Part shown: positions 15,715-23,946 of the stretch, piece after piece
Layout: every line of letters starts with the position of its first letter
Numbering within the stretch: the first letter of the stretch is position 1
Virus record (IMG/VR): IMGVR_UViG_3300028883_000508
Location: 1-62,645 of that record
DNA: 62,645 nucleotides
From: a virus
Strand: one strand, 5' to 3'
Notes under the pieces: model-generated
Database searches by the model: none
What the model was told of the DNA's origin: nothing
Seen by the model: only the letters and a program-made list of their open reading frames with translations
Position numbers and translations under genes: made by a program

Positions 15715-16944
15715 CTAACTATGTGAAGGACATTCACCATTACAACCACAATCAGATGGGTCACAATTGCAATGACTGTCACATATACATGCAATTCTTG
15801 TTGCATTAATTTTTGTTTGTAAATCTGTTATATCAGTAGCATAAATTATACTACCAGATGGACTACCAGATTGAGCTAAAAAACTAGTTGTTACTAATGA
15901 TCCAAATCCACTATCATTTACTACTTCATTATTAGCTTCTTTTATATCATTAAAATGATTTCTTAATATAGTACCACCTGATACAACTCCACTTGTCCAT
16001 AAATATCCAGAAAAATCATTATTAGAACATGCAATATCTCCTGGTGTATGAGTATCACAATAATCAGGTTCACCTGAATTAAATCTTCTAATACCATTAA
16101 CTCTTTCATCATCAATTGCAATTTGAAGTTCTTCTAAATGACTTGCTCTTATATAATCAAGAGCTACAATAGAAGTAAAAGTATATTCATTTGAACATAC
16201 AGGAGCATTTCCAGTACAAATTTGATTACTTCCACAATCATTTGTACAAGAATCACCACTTGAGCTTGATCCTGATTCACAATTAAAAGCTACTTGCATT
16301 GATATATCACATACATCATCATTTTCATCATGAGGCCAAGATTTTGTTCCTGTTGGACCTGTAGATGGATAATAATATCCTGATGCTAACCACATTCTTC
16401 CTGTTTTACCAATATCAAAAAAACTAGTAACTCCCACTGGTGGATTTAGATATGTGGGATTAAAAACATTAAGACCATCATTAGCAACTAACATTGGTAT
16501 ACTAAATACAAGTGACCCTGAATTATTTATATCTATTGAAGGAGTATCAATACTATCATTTTCTGCTCTATCATCTGAAGCACCTGCTATTGCATCTATT
16601 ATATCATCAAGATCAACCCCTCTTAAACAAGTAATAAAACCACACCAATATTCACTATTAGTTTGAGTCCATGTATAACTAGATGGTTCTGTAGAATAAT
16701 TAACTATTTCTTTAGTATAAAGTAAAAGTTGTCTATCTGCTTCATCTCCATCTGATTTTCTTAGAACAAGATCCCATCCTGAAGGTGGATTTATTGTATT
16801 TCTATCAATACTACCAACTACAGCTACAAAAAGATCATTATTTTGTCCTGTTGGTTTATCTATCTCTATACTAGTACTTTGACTTACATCACCAAAAAAA
16901 TTTTTAGAATATCCTGTAGTTGTATCAATAATTGTAATTGCCAT
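15715..16944 (-). CDS. Cys-tailed virion-like protein, possible radical SAM substrate
   Basis: 409 residues. Residues 1-210 look like a beta-sandwich typical of phage decoration or tail proteins (IEIDKPTGQNNDLFVAVVGS, then PPSGWDLVLRK). Near residue 240 there is a small Cys group (CTNDCGSNQICTG), then a second domain (about 255-385). The last 24 residues hold seven cysteines (CICDSHCNCDPSDCGCNGEC). The stop of the next upstream gene, a radical SAM/SPASM enzyme, lies only four bases away, so both are made together. Radical SAM/SPASM enzymes often modify Cys-rich peptides. The idea that this tail is modified or metal-bound is inference. No signal peptide. Confidence 0.6.
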   Translation of the reverse strand: MAITIIDTTTGYSKNFFGDVSQSTSIEIDKPTGQNNDLFVAVVGSIDRNTINPPSGWDLVLRKSDGDEADRQLLLYTKEIVNYSTEPSSYTWTQTNSEYWCGFITCLRGVDLDDIIDAIAGASDDRAENDSIDTPSIDINNSGSLVFSIPMLVANDGLNVFNPTYLNPPVGVTSFFDIGKTGRMWLASGYYYPSTGPTGTKSWPHDENDDVCDISMQVAFNCESGSSSSGDSCTNDCGSNQICTGNAPVCSNEYTFTSIVALDYIRASHLEELQIAIDDERVNGIRRFNSGEPDYCDTHTPGDIACSNNDFSGYLWTSGVVSGGTILRNHFNDIKEANNEVVNDSGFGSLVTTSFLAQSGSPSGSIIYATDITDLQTKINATRIACICDSHCNCDPSDCGCNGECPSHS

Positions 16945-16948
16945 AATA

Positions 16949-19120
16949 TTATTTCCTTATTAATATAGACTCAATAGCAGCACCTACCTTACCTACCATT
17001 TGATAATATTCACATAATTCTTTTTGAACAGGATAATCATACCATCTATCTAAATGAGTCTTTTTTTTACTTTCTTCATATTTTCTTACATTACATCTCA
17101 AACATGAACCAGCTATACATTGTTGGCATTCTTCAGGTTCAATATGATTATTTTCATAAAGACTATTTGCTTTCTGTATACTATTTATAAAATTTTTATC
17201 AAAAATATTTGTGTATTTAAGATCATTAGAACATCTTGAATAAATTGCACCATGACAATTATATACTTCTCCATTAGTATCTATACATGCCATACTTTTT
17301 CCAGTAGCACAAAAAGCTTTATTACTTCTAAATATATTTGACAAAAAATATTTATGTTTTCTATAAAATTCTATTTCTTTTGTAGCTATTCCAATTAAAT
17401 ATTCTTCTATTATTTCTTTATTTTTTTCAAATTCTACATCATAATAGTCCATAGTTAAAGAATATTTTATTTTAGGACCATATATACTATGTAATTTTTC
17501 AAAATCTTCCCATGATTGAATTATAAAATTATAATTTTTCCAAGTTAAAGTAGATTTTAATCCATATTCAATACCATAACGATGTAATTCATTTATAGCA
17601 TTTTTTACAATATCAGAAGTAGATTTACCTTTTTTATCTTTTCTAAGTTTATCGTGAATTGGATTTCCATCATAAGATACTTGAACAGTTAGTTTTTTTA
17701 TATTAGAATCAATAAAAGGCTGTTCTTTTAATCTTCTATAGGTAGGCATCATTTCATTTGTAGTTGAACCATTAGTATATATAAAGAAAGCTATTCTTAT
17801 ATCTTTTCTGAATGTTTCCATTAAAGCTTTACATAATGGCATATTGAGAGTAGGTTCTCCCCCCCATAATATAAGTTTTATACCAGAATATTGTGATTTA
17901 AACCATTCAGATGCTAATAATTCTTTTATTCTTTTAGTAAGAATTTTTATATCTAAAAGATTTTCTTTAAGAATATGATTTTTCTCAAAACAATTATGAA
18001 CAGCAAATCCATTAGCTATATATGTTCCACTTTCTGTTTCTATATTATAAACTTTTTTAATTCCTAAATTTTCTATTTTTTTTATCTTTTCACTATTTAA
18101 AAGTTTATTATCATATATAACTTCAAATCCTTTTCTTTTAATAGATGGTTGTGTTATCTGTATAAATTTTATTCTATCAAAATATTTGCAAAATCTAATT
18201 GATTTACAAATATTATTTTCTTCTTTAAATTCTATGGATAATTTATTTAATCCATCTTTTATTTCATTAATAATATTTTCATCTGTATTATAAATTCTTA
18301 TAAAACCTTTTTGATGAGAACCTTCAGCATCAAATATACCTGATAAAAATCCACATAAGTATTCATATGTTTTATTTTTTCTAAAATTATTATTTATTAA
18401 AAAATTTAATTTTTCATATGTATCTCTTTTTCCAGAAAATATTGCTTCGGATATTATATTATGTTTTTTTGATATTTCAAAATCTCTTAATACATAATTA
18501 ATCTTAATATCATCTAAATATTTTTTAGTTCTTTCTATAGGTTCTTTATCTTTTAAAGCTAATCTAAAAAGAAATATATCATATTCTGGCCCATGATGAT
18601 TTTCTTTATAATTTTTTAAAGTTCCATCTCCTAATATAATACCTAATAAATATCCAATTTTATAATCATAGTTTATAGGACATGGTTTATTTTCATCATA
18701 CCATATACCCATTACTTTTTGGTTAATTTTATAATCACCAGCTTCTTTCATTCCATAATTATGATTACTTCTATTATTATATATTCGATGATTTTTTGTT
18801 ATATTAAGAAATTTATTATTTTCAAGAGTTATTCTTATTACTTCATCTTCTCTTTCAAATAAATTTAAAACTTTGGCAGGTTTTATTTTACGATGTTTAT
18901 ATTTTTCTTTATATTCATCAAAACCAAGTACTTCATCACCAATTTTTATATCTTTTATTTCTTTAATAGAAAAATCAGACATAAAAATTTTAGAATCATC
19001 TGTTAGGCAATAAGTACACCTAAAATTACATTTTTGAGTAGTAGTTATTTCTAATCCATATATTCCTTTCTGTATTTCACAATCTTTTTTCGATTCTTTT
19101 CTCAAATCTGTTAATTTCAT
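16949..19120 (-). CDS. Radical SAM/SPASM enzyme containing an intein
   Basis: The 723-residue precursor consists of an N-extein (1-37), an intein (38-376) and a C-extein (377-723). After splicing the enzyme is about 384 residues. The joined motif reads CNFRCTY-C, the CxxxCxxC that binds the catalytic [4Fe-4S] cluster, so the intein sits exactly before the third ligand Cys377. Further radical SAM motifs are ILWGGEPTLN and IYTNGST. The C-terminus is a SPASM-type domain (ACIDTNGEVYNCHG, ECQQCIAGSCLRC) with auxiliary cluster cysteines. Relatives mature peptides or sulfatases. The adjacent Cys-tailed protein is a candidate target. The overlap with the upstream gene is 44 bases. Confidence 0.88.
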   Translation of the reverse strand: MKLTDLRKESKKDCEIQKGIYGLEITTTQKCNFRCTYCLTDDSKIFMSDFSIKEIKDIKIGDEVLGFDEYKEKYKHRKIKPAKVLNLFEREDEVIRITLENNKFLNITKNHRIYNNRSNHNYGMKEAGDYKINQKVMGIWYDENKPCPINYDYKIGYLLGIILGDGTLKNYKENHHGPEYDIFLFRLALKDKEPIERTKKYLDDIKINYVLRDFEISKKHNIISEAIFSGKRDTYEKLNFLINNNFRKNKTYEYLCGFLSGIFDAEGSHQKGFIRIYNTDENIINEIKDGLNKLSIEFKEENNICKSIRFCKYFDRIKFIQITQPSIKRKGFEVIYDNKLLNSEKIKKIENLGIKKVYNIETESGTYIANGFAVHNCFEKNHILKENLLDIKILTKRIKELLASEWFKSQYSGIKLILWGGEPTLNMPLCKALMETFRKDIRIAFFIYTNGSTTNEMMPTYRRLKEQPFIDSNIKKLTVQVSYDGNPIHDKLRKDKKGKSTSDIVKNAINELHRYGIEYGLKSTLTWKNYNFIIQSWEDFEKLHSIYGPKIKYSLTMDYYDVEFEKNKEIIEEYLIGIATKEIEFYRKHKYFLSNIFRSNKAFCATGKSMACIDTNGEVYNCHGAIYSRCSNDLKYTNIFDKNFINSIQKANSLYENNHIEPEECQQCIAGSCLRCNVRKYEESKKKTHLDRWYDYPVQKELCEYYQMVGKVGAAIESILIRK
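17993..19009 (-). mobile_element. Intein with LAGLIDADG endonuclease, in the radical SAM gene
   Basis: Residues 38-376 of the host protein. It begins CLTDDSKIF, has a TKNH block-B-type motif near residue 108, and ends in ETESGTYIANGFAVHN with Cys as the +1 residue. Two LAGLIDADG-like helices are present (IGYLLGIILGDG at about 155-166 and YLCGFLSGIFDAEG at about 254-267). It looks full length, so both splicing and homing could be active. Confidence 0.9.
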
Positions 19121-19274
19121 CTTCCACCTTTTTATCTATAGCAATAATTTGATTTTTATATTCTTGTGCTTTATCTAACAGTAATTTAGCAAAATCAGAA
19201 TCAATATGTTTAACAAATTTTGCACATTCAACTAGTGCTATAGAAGCATTATATAATAATCTATTTCTGTTCAT
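19077..19274 (-). CDS. Unknown small coiled-coil protein
   Basis: 65 residues starting MNRNRLLYNASIALVE. The frame extends upstream into tRNA-Gly, but the ATG at 19274 has an AAAGGA site just before it. The end is charged and helical (DEINRFEKRIEKRL). It overlaps the start of the radical SAM gene by 44 bases, suggesting translational coupling. Function unknown. Confidence 0.55.
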   Translation of the reverse strand: MNRNRLLYNASIALVECAKFVKHIDSDFAKLLLDKAQEYKNQIIAIDKKVEDEINRFEKRIEKRL

Positions 19275-19285
19275 ATGTTTTCCTT

Positions 19286-19359
19286 TGGAGCGAATGGAGA
19301 GATTTGAACTCTCATTAACAGATTGGAAGTCTGTCAGTCTACCATTGACGTACACCCGC
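19286..19359 (-). tRNA. tRNA-Gly (anticodon TCC)
   Basis: A 74-base cloverleaf with acceptor GCGGGTG/CATTCGC, anticodon stem ACAGA/TCTGT around loop CTTCCAA, T-arm GAGAG-TTCAAAT-CTCTC, and an encoded CCA end. The anticodon TCC reads GGA, a codon favoured in this AT-rich genome. Its 5' end overlaps the last codons of the gene at 19339. Confidence 0.93.
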
Positions 19360-19683
19360 ATTTTTCATCCATTGTTTTTCTATTTTTCTATTTTTCCAAG
19401 ATTTTCTTGTTCTAACATCAGATCTTCCATAATCATCATATGCATTAGGAAGATTTGGTGATTTTCTTTTCCCTCTTACATATCCTTCATATGCAAAGGA
19501 AAGTTTTCTTTCTTGAGTAGATTTTGGTTTTTTACACCAACAATAGAAATATCTTCTGTATTTACTATTAGCACTTACAACAAAAGGTACAGGATCAATT
19601 CTAAATCTGTAAGTATGTTTAGGATATCCTATTCCTGGTTTTGCCCATCTTCTACATGCAGGTAATTTTTCACCATATTTCAT
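19339..19683 (-). CDS. Unknown small basic protein
   Basis: 114 residues, rich in Lys/Arg and aromatics (RRYFYCWCKKPKSTQERKLS, then YVRGKRKSPNLPNAYDDYGR, then SDVRTRKSWKNRK). Not recognised. The C-terminal segment recurs as a fragment at 14989. The stop lies 21 bases inside the tRNA-Gly gene, so either the last residues are dispensable or transcript processing competes with translation. It could bind nucleic acid, judging by charge only. Confidence 0.55.
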   Translation of the reverse strand: MKYGEKLPACRRWAKPGIGYPKHTYRFRIDPVPFVVSANSKYRRYFYCWCKKPKSTQERKLSFAYEGYVRGKRKSPNLPNAYDDYGRSDVRTRKSWKNRKIEKQWMKNAGVRQW

Positions 19684-19710
19684 TTTTTTATCTCCTAAAT
19701 TAAAGTTAAA

Positions 19711-19947
19711 TTAGAAAATATCAAAAATATAATTACTCATTTTTTTCTCCTTCTCTTTTTTTTCATGTATTCTTGCTAAAGATTCCATTGCCCATTTTTC
19801 CATTTCAGGAGTTATATCCTTTTGTTCAGTAACAATCAATCCAATAGCTGTTAAAGCAGCAAAATCAGATAGTTCATCAAATCTCCAAGCTGTTACTGCT
19901 TCTTCTATTTGCTTCATTTTTTCTTTTATTTTCATTTTCATTTCCAT
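19711..19947 (-). CDS. Unknown small helical protein
   Basis: 78 residues (MEMKMKIKEKMKQIEEAVTA, then WRFDELSDFAALTAIGLIVT). The open frame reaches back into tRNA-His, but ATG 19947 is the first start outside it. A promoter-like TTGACA (19971-19976), 17-base spacer and TATACT (19948-19953) lie directly upstream, so if that promoter is used, initiation may be at an internal Met such as residue 11. Function unknown. Confidence 0.5.
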   Translation of the reverse strand: MEMKMKIKEKMKQIEEAVTAWRFDELSDFAALTAIGLIVTEQKDITPEMEKWAMESLARIHEKKEKEKKMSNYIFDIF

Positions 19948-19976
19948 AGTATATTTTTTAAATAAACTATTGTCAA
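19948..19976 (-). promoter_or_regulatory. Sigma70-like promoter
   Basis: TTGACA, a 17-base spacer, TATACT, placed between tRNA-His and the 78-residue protein gene. It would restart transcription after the tRNA pair. Confidence 0.45.
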
Positions 19977-19985
19977 GATAAATTT

Positions 19986-20062
19986 TGGGGTGGATGTGGA
20001 GAATCGAACTCCAATCATACAAGAGCCACAATCTTGCTCTTTACCATTTAAGATACATCCAC
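19986..20062 (-). tRNA. tRNA-His (anticodon GTG)
   Basis: A cloverleaf with acceptor GTGGATG/CATCCAC, anticodon loop TTGTGGC and a CCA end. A G at 20063 can serve as the extra G-1 facing C73, the identity element of histidine tRNAs. Confidence 0.92.
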
Positions 20063-20075
20063 CATATTTACCATT

Positions 20076-20151
20076 TGGGGCCGATGAAAGGACTTGAACC
20101 CTCAACATTCTCCTTACAAAAGAGCTACTCTGCCAATTGAGTTACATCGGC
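20076..20151 (-). tRNA. tRNA-Thr (anticodon TGT)
   Basis: A 76-base cloverleaf with acceptor GCCGATG/CATCGGC, anticodon loop TTTGTAA, T-arm with TTCAAGT and an encoded CCA. It lies 13 bases upstream of tRNA-His and 1 base after the stop of the epimerase-family gene. Confidence 0.92.
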
Positions 20152-20152
20152 A

Positions 20153-21331
20153 CTAACATACATCTTTAAAAATGATACTAGGTATCACAACATCACTATA
20201 CATGTCAAGTTTATTTTTAAATGGTTTAATTACATCAAGACAATATTTAATTTCCTCTTTTATTGTTCTTGTAGGTACATATCCTTTGCTTGTAAGATTT
20301 TTAGTGATAAAATTATAATAATGATCCCCTGTAAATTCTGTTCTTGGTCCTTCAATCCATTGAGCAGTTGCATCAATTCCTATTTCCTTGCTTACATTAA
20401 TTACCATTGTAGCTATATCATTCATTGAATGCCATTCACTTAATTGATTCCATGTTTGAACTTCACCAGATTTAGCAGGATTATTAAGAGCAATCATTAA
20501 TGCTTGTATGCAATCATTTAGGCTTAAAAAGCTTCTCTGATGCTTTCCTTCACCATAAACTGTCAAAGGAATACCTAATATAGCCTGTACGATAAATCTA
20601 TTTAAGACTGTTCCACCAGCTTCATCAAAATCAAATCTAGAAAAAATATTATATTTATTAATTTCTGTTGTATATGAACCAAAAACAACACCTTGCATTA
20701 TATCAGTACATTTAAGTTTCCATGCTCTAGTAAGATAATCAATCAAATATGTTGATGCTACTTTACTTGTATGATATATACTTCCTGGCTTTCTTGGAAA
20801 TATAACTCTATTACTTTTCCTTCCTTTATGTTCAAAAGAAAAAAATCCTTCTTCAATATCAACATTTCCATAATGATCATATTCACCAGCAGTACCAATA
20901 GTAATATAATGACAATCAGGACAATGTTTTTTAATTGACCACAAAATATTATTAGTTCCTATAATATTATTATTCAATACTTTTTGTGCTTTTTCCTTTG
21001 ATATCATACTATATGGACCTGAAGGATTATGAGCAAGATTAAAAATTGCTTCTGGTTTATAATCTCTAACACATTGATCAAAATATGTATCTTGACCAGC
21101 AACATCAACATCTTCAAAATAAAATGGAACATCAGTCCTATAAAAATCTCTAAATCTTTTTATTTTTTCATTCATATCAAGAATAGGAATTGCAGATATT
21201 GACACCATATCTTCTTTAATCCATTTTCTTCTCCAAAAATTATCAAAACCAAAAACATCATATCCTTCACTCAATAATCTTTGAGTTAAAGCATTACCAA
21301 TATAACCATCACAACCAATAACAAATATCAT
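20153..21331 (-). CDS. UDP-sulfoquinovose synthase-like SDR enzyme
   Basis: A 392-residue extended short-chain dehydrogenase whose sequence follows SQD1/UDP-sulfoquinovose synthase along its length. Matches include GCDGYIGNALTQRLLSEGYD (NAD site), a long insert with SISAIPILDMNEKIKRFRDF, SGPYSMISKEKA, GTAGEYDHYGNVDIEEG and YHTSKV. Thr147, Tyr186 and Lys190 are the expected catalytic set. The C-terminal half has GTVLNRFIVQAILGIPLTVY and QRSFLSLNDCIQ. SQD1 joins sulfite to UDP-glucose to make the head group of sulfolipids. In the phage it could feed a glycosyltransferase. A related UDP-sugar epimerase activity is the main alternative. Confidence 0.82.
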   Translation of the reverse strand: MIFVIGCDGYIGNALTQRLLSEGYDVFGFDNFWRRKWIKEDMVSISAIPILDMNEKIKRFRDFYRTDVPFYFEDVDVAGQDTYFDQCVRDYKPEAIFNLAHNPSGPYSMISKEKAQKVLNNNIIGTNNILWSIKKHCPDCHYITIGTAGEYDHYGNVDIEEGFFSFEHKGRKSNRVIFPRKPGSIYHTSKVASTYLIDYLTRAWKLKCTDIMQGVVFGSYTTEINKYNIFSRFDFDEAGGTVLNRFIVQAILGIPLTVYGEGKHQRSFLSLNDCIQALMIALNNPAKSGEVQTWNQLSEWHSMNDIATMVINVSKEIGIDATAQWIEGPRTEFTGDHYYNFITKNLTSKGYVPTRTIKEEIKYCLDVIKPFKNKLDMYSDVVIPSIIFKDVC

Positions 21332-21341
21332 ATCATCCCCC

Positions 21342-21566
21342 TTACATCATCTCTTTTTTTGTTTTAGCATTCCATTTATCATTAAATTGATTTAAAAAAT
21401 CCCCATCAACTAACATTAAATTTCCATTACTTGATTTGAATATAACATACCCATCATTATCTATTTTTTTATTTTCTATTCTATCTTCTATTTCAGATTT
21501 TATTTCTTGTAATTGTTTTTCTAAAGATTCCATTCTTGCTAAAATTGTTTTATTATTTGTTAACAT
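21342..21566 (-). CDS. Unknown small coiled-coil protein
   Basis: 74 residues. The first half is a coiled coil (ILARMESLEKQLQEIKSEIE) and the second a small beta region (DGYVIFKSSNGNLMLVDGDF). It begins two bases after the FmdB-like gene. Function unknown. Confidence 0.5.
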   Translation of the reverse strand: MLTNNKTILARMESLEKQLQEIKSEIEDRIENKKIDNDGYVIFKSSNGNLMLVDGDFLNQFNDKWNAKTKKEMM

Positions 21567-21568
21567 AT

Positions 21569-21829
21569 CTATTCTCCTTTTTCTGGTAGTCTTACATTTT
21601 CTCCCCTTGATTTTGCTTCATTATAAAGTCTATAATACTGACTAGTATTTCCCGACCAATCACATATATCTGATTTAGGATCATATTTTAGATCAAATCT
21701 TGTTCCTTTTTTTGGAAATACTCTTTTAGCATCTTGCCCACATTTGGGGCATTTTACTTTTTTTACATTATGTTTTTCCAAACTATCAAATTCATTACCA
21801 CATGGGCATGAAAAGTCATAAATTGGCAT
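21569..21829 (-). CDS. FmdB-like zinc ribbon protein (copy 1)
   Basis: 86 residues. The start MPIYDFSCPCGNEFDSLEKH followed by VKCPKCGQDAKRVFP is the FmdB/CxxC zinc ribbon pattern (CPCG and CPKC). FmdB-type ribbons are small putative nucleic-acid or regulator proteins. It forms a tandem pair with the next gene, and its start overlaps that gene's stop. Confidence 0.75.
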   Translation of the reverse strand: MPIYDFSCPCGNEFDSLEKHNVKKVKCPKCGQDAKRVFPKKGTRFDLKYDPKSDICDWSGNTSQYYRLYNEAKSRGENVRLPEKGE

Positions 21830-22014
21830 TACTCCCCCTTAGAATATCCATTTTTTTCTGAATACCCATTCATTATAAAATTACTTGATGATATAATTTT
21901 TATAGCATTTCCTTTACATTTCCAACAAGTTATTTTCTTTATATTACTATTTATCGGATATCTTCTTGATTCTACATTACCACAATTTTTACATTTAAAT
22001 TCATAAATTGGCAT
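21829..22014 (-). CDS. FmdB-like zinc ribbon protein (copy 2)
   Basis: 61 residues with MPIYEFKCKNCGNVESRRYP and then ITCWKCKGNAIKI, the same two-CxxC ribbon as its neighbour. The tandem copies probably arose by duplication; they differ outside the ribbon. Targets are unknown. Confidence 0.7.
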   Translation of the reverse strand: MPIYEFKCKNCGNVESRRYPINSNIKKITCWKCKGNAIKIISSSNFIMNGYSEKNGYSKGE

Positions 22015-22597
22015 TTATTTTACTCCTTAATCTAATATCATTTAATTCTAAATCAGGCATTTTAGGACAACTATACATCATATCTTCAAATATTCTATTA
22101 TTAAATTTATTTTTTATTTTAAAAAGCTTTACATAACAATGTTCTAAAACAATATCAATATCTAAAGAAATAAATATATTTTCAAAAATATTTTGATATT
22201 CTTTATTTATGATATAATCTAAAATAATAAAATCATAATCTTCTTCTGGCTTTATAGTTATAGTTCCTAAAGGTTTATATATCATATTATCTTTAGTTTT
22301 GTTAATATTATTTTCAAGTAATTTTTTAGAAGAAGATATGTTTTTTAAAGTATATAATGTCAAATATGGATGATATGGAATAAAATTAACATCATATCTA
22401 ATTAACCAACTTTTTATATAATCAAATGTTCTTTTAAATATTTTTTTATTTATTTCAAATTCAAAATAAAATTCTTTTTCGTTTCTTTTTGATCCATCAG
22501 AATTTTCTCTTAATACTTTTTTCATGAAATTTTCTTCTGTAGGACCAATACTTGTTTGAATAATCTTTTTTTCACCCACATATTCTCTAAATTTCAT
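22001..22597 (-). CDS. Unknown protein
   Basis: Not recognised. 198 residues beginning MKFREYVGEKKIIQTSIGPT, a mixed alpha/beta body with many aromatic residues, and LTLYTLKN and EHCYVKLFKI strands that vaguely recall 2H phosphoesterase strands but lack the paired HxT motifs. It overlaps the zinc ribbon start by 14 bases. Confidence 0.55.
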   Translation of the reverse strand: MKFREYVGEKKIIQTSIGPTEENFMKKVLRENSDGSKRNEKEFYFEFEINKKIFKRTFDYIKSWLIRYDVNFIPYHPYLTLYTLKNISSSKKLLENNINKTKDNMIYKPLGTITIKPEEDYDFIILDYIINKEYQNIFENIFISLDIDIVLEHCYVKLFKIKNKFNNRIFEDMMYSCPKMPDLELNDIRLRSKINANL

Positions 22598-22638
22598 TAT
22601 ACTATCCTTTTTTATTAGTTAATTCTATATAAACATAT

Positions 22639-23466
22639 TTAACTTTCATTAATAAACCTTTTTATCCCATTTATAATAATATCAGGACTTGTATCTTTAT
22701 TTGAAGGTATTACATAGCAATTTTTATTTCCAAAATTATATATACCATCTTCTCTATATTGACCTGGATTTTCCCCCCAACTAAAAACATTTTTTTGTTG
22801 AAGATTACTAATACTTGTCCAATAAGATAATGGAGTTATTATTGCTTTTGCATTTGATATATAATTGATGATATATTTAAATCCTGATTCATAATAATCA
22901 ATTTTATTTAATATTATATTATCCTTTGAAAACCATGTATCAGTATTTCCAACTACAACTATATCACAAAACGATTTTAACCAATTATAAATATAAGCAA
23001 GTTTTTCTAATTTTTCTTGTTTAGCAGGTATAAATATAATCTTATTTCTATATTCTTCTAAATTTTCATCAATAATATTTATTTCTTCAAATATTTTATT
23101 ATAAATGCTATATGGAATAGATGTTTTGGAATAAGAAAGATGATGTATTTCAATATCTTTTCTATTACAATTTTCTCTTTTTAATATTTCTTCTTTAAAT
23201 GCTTTTAAAATAATTCCGAAATCTTTTTTATTAATTTTTTTATGAATATATCCTTTTTGATTTTTTTCATCTCTTGAAAATTGTTGATATACTGGTATTA
23301 TATTTTCTTTAGGTATAAAATCATATAAAAAAAGTCTGTTAATATGTGTACTTAAATAAATCTTATCCCATTCAACAGCTTTAGATAACCATCTTGCATA
23401 TGGTCTAAATGTTAATATTTCTTCTTTAAATGATCCTATATATGGCCCAATCGCTAATATCTTCAT
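22639..23466 (-). CDS. Putative GT-B-like glycosyltransferase
   Basis: 275 residues. The N-terminal MKILAIGPYIGSFKEEIL begins a Rossmann-like domain with FRPYARWLSK and YLSTHINRLFLYDFIP. A later half has strand-helix units (SFCDIVVVGNTDTW, ISNAKAIITPLSYWTSISNL) like the donor-binding lobe of GT-B enzymes. No clear catalytic motif, so the call is tentative. It directly follows the gene at 23467. Confidence 0.4.
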   Translation of the reverse strand: MKILAIGPYIGSFKEEILTFRPYARWLSKAVEWDKIYLSTHINRLFLYDFIPKENIIPVYQQFSRDEKNQKGYIHKKINKKDFGIILKAFKEEILKRENCNRKDIEIHHLSYSKTSIPYSIYNKIFEEINIIDENLEEYRNKIIFIPAKQEKLEKLAYIYNWLKSFCDIVVVGNTDTWFSKDNIILNKIDYYESGFKYIINYISNAKAIITPLSYWTSISNLQQKNVFSWGENPGQYREDGIYNFGNKNCYVIPSNKDTSPDIIINGIKRFINES

Positions 23467-23943
23467 TTATACCTGTTCATTATTACCAATAATGATTACA
23501 TTTCCCTTCCATTTATCTAGAATTTCCATTTTTTCATCATATATTTTTTTATTTACTGCAATAACTTCAGTATTTCTAAGTAGATCTTCAAATATACCTT
23601 CCATTAGAAAAAAATTTCTTTCTTCTTTACTAAGATTCAATAAATTAAAGAGAATTTTATTATTTTTTCTAAAGAAACTAATTATATTAGCATCTTTTTT
23701 ATTCATAACATAATACTTCTTTTCAGTCCTTCTCAAGATAGAATTATATTCTCTTATATTATCTTCAATAACGAATCTATTTGTTTTTGGAAATAATTGT
23801 AATACTTGATTTACTAATTCATAAGTTGGCATTGCAAAATCAAGTTTAATTAAATGTACTCTATGTATTTTTTGATATGTATTAGAACTGTAGTTTTCCT
23901 CATTTACTTTAATATAATCTGTTCCTATTGCTGTTATTCTCAT
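23467..23943 (-). CDS. Unknown protein
   Basis: 158 residues, starting MRITAIGTDYIKVNEENY. It seems alpha/beta, with a C-terminal WKGNVIIIGNNEQV strand. It is packed between the glycosyltransferase-like gene and primase, with one to three bases on each side. Function unknown. Confidence 0.5.
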   Translation of the reverse strand: MRITAIGTDYIKVNEENYSSNTYQKIHRVHLIKLDFAMPTYELVNQVLQLFPKTNRFVIEDNIREYNSILRRTEKKYYVMNKKDANIISFFRKNNKILFNLLNLSKEERNFFLMEGIFEDLLRNTEVIAVNKKIYDEKMEILDKWKGNVIIIGNNEQV

Positions 23944-23946
23944 CTG

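Noticed and set aside
22001-22597. 2H phosphoesterase (anti-CBASS Acb1-like)
   Set aside because: Strands such as HPYLTL and EHCYVKL look similar, but neither has the required HxT/S pair.
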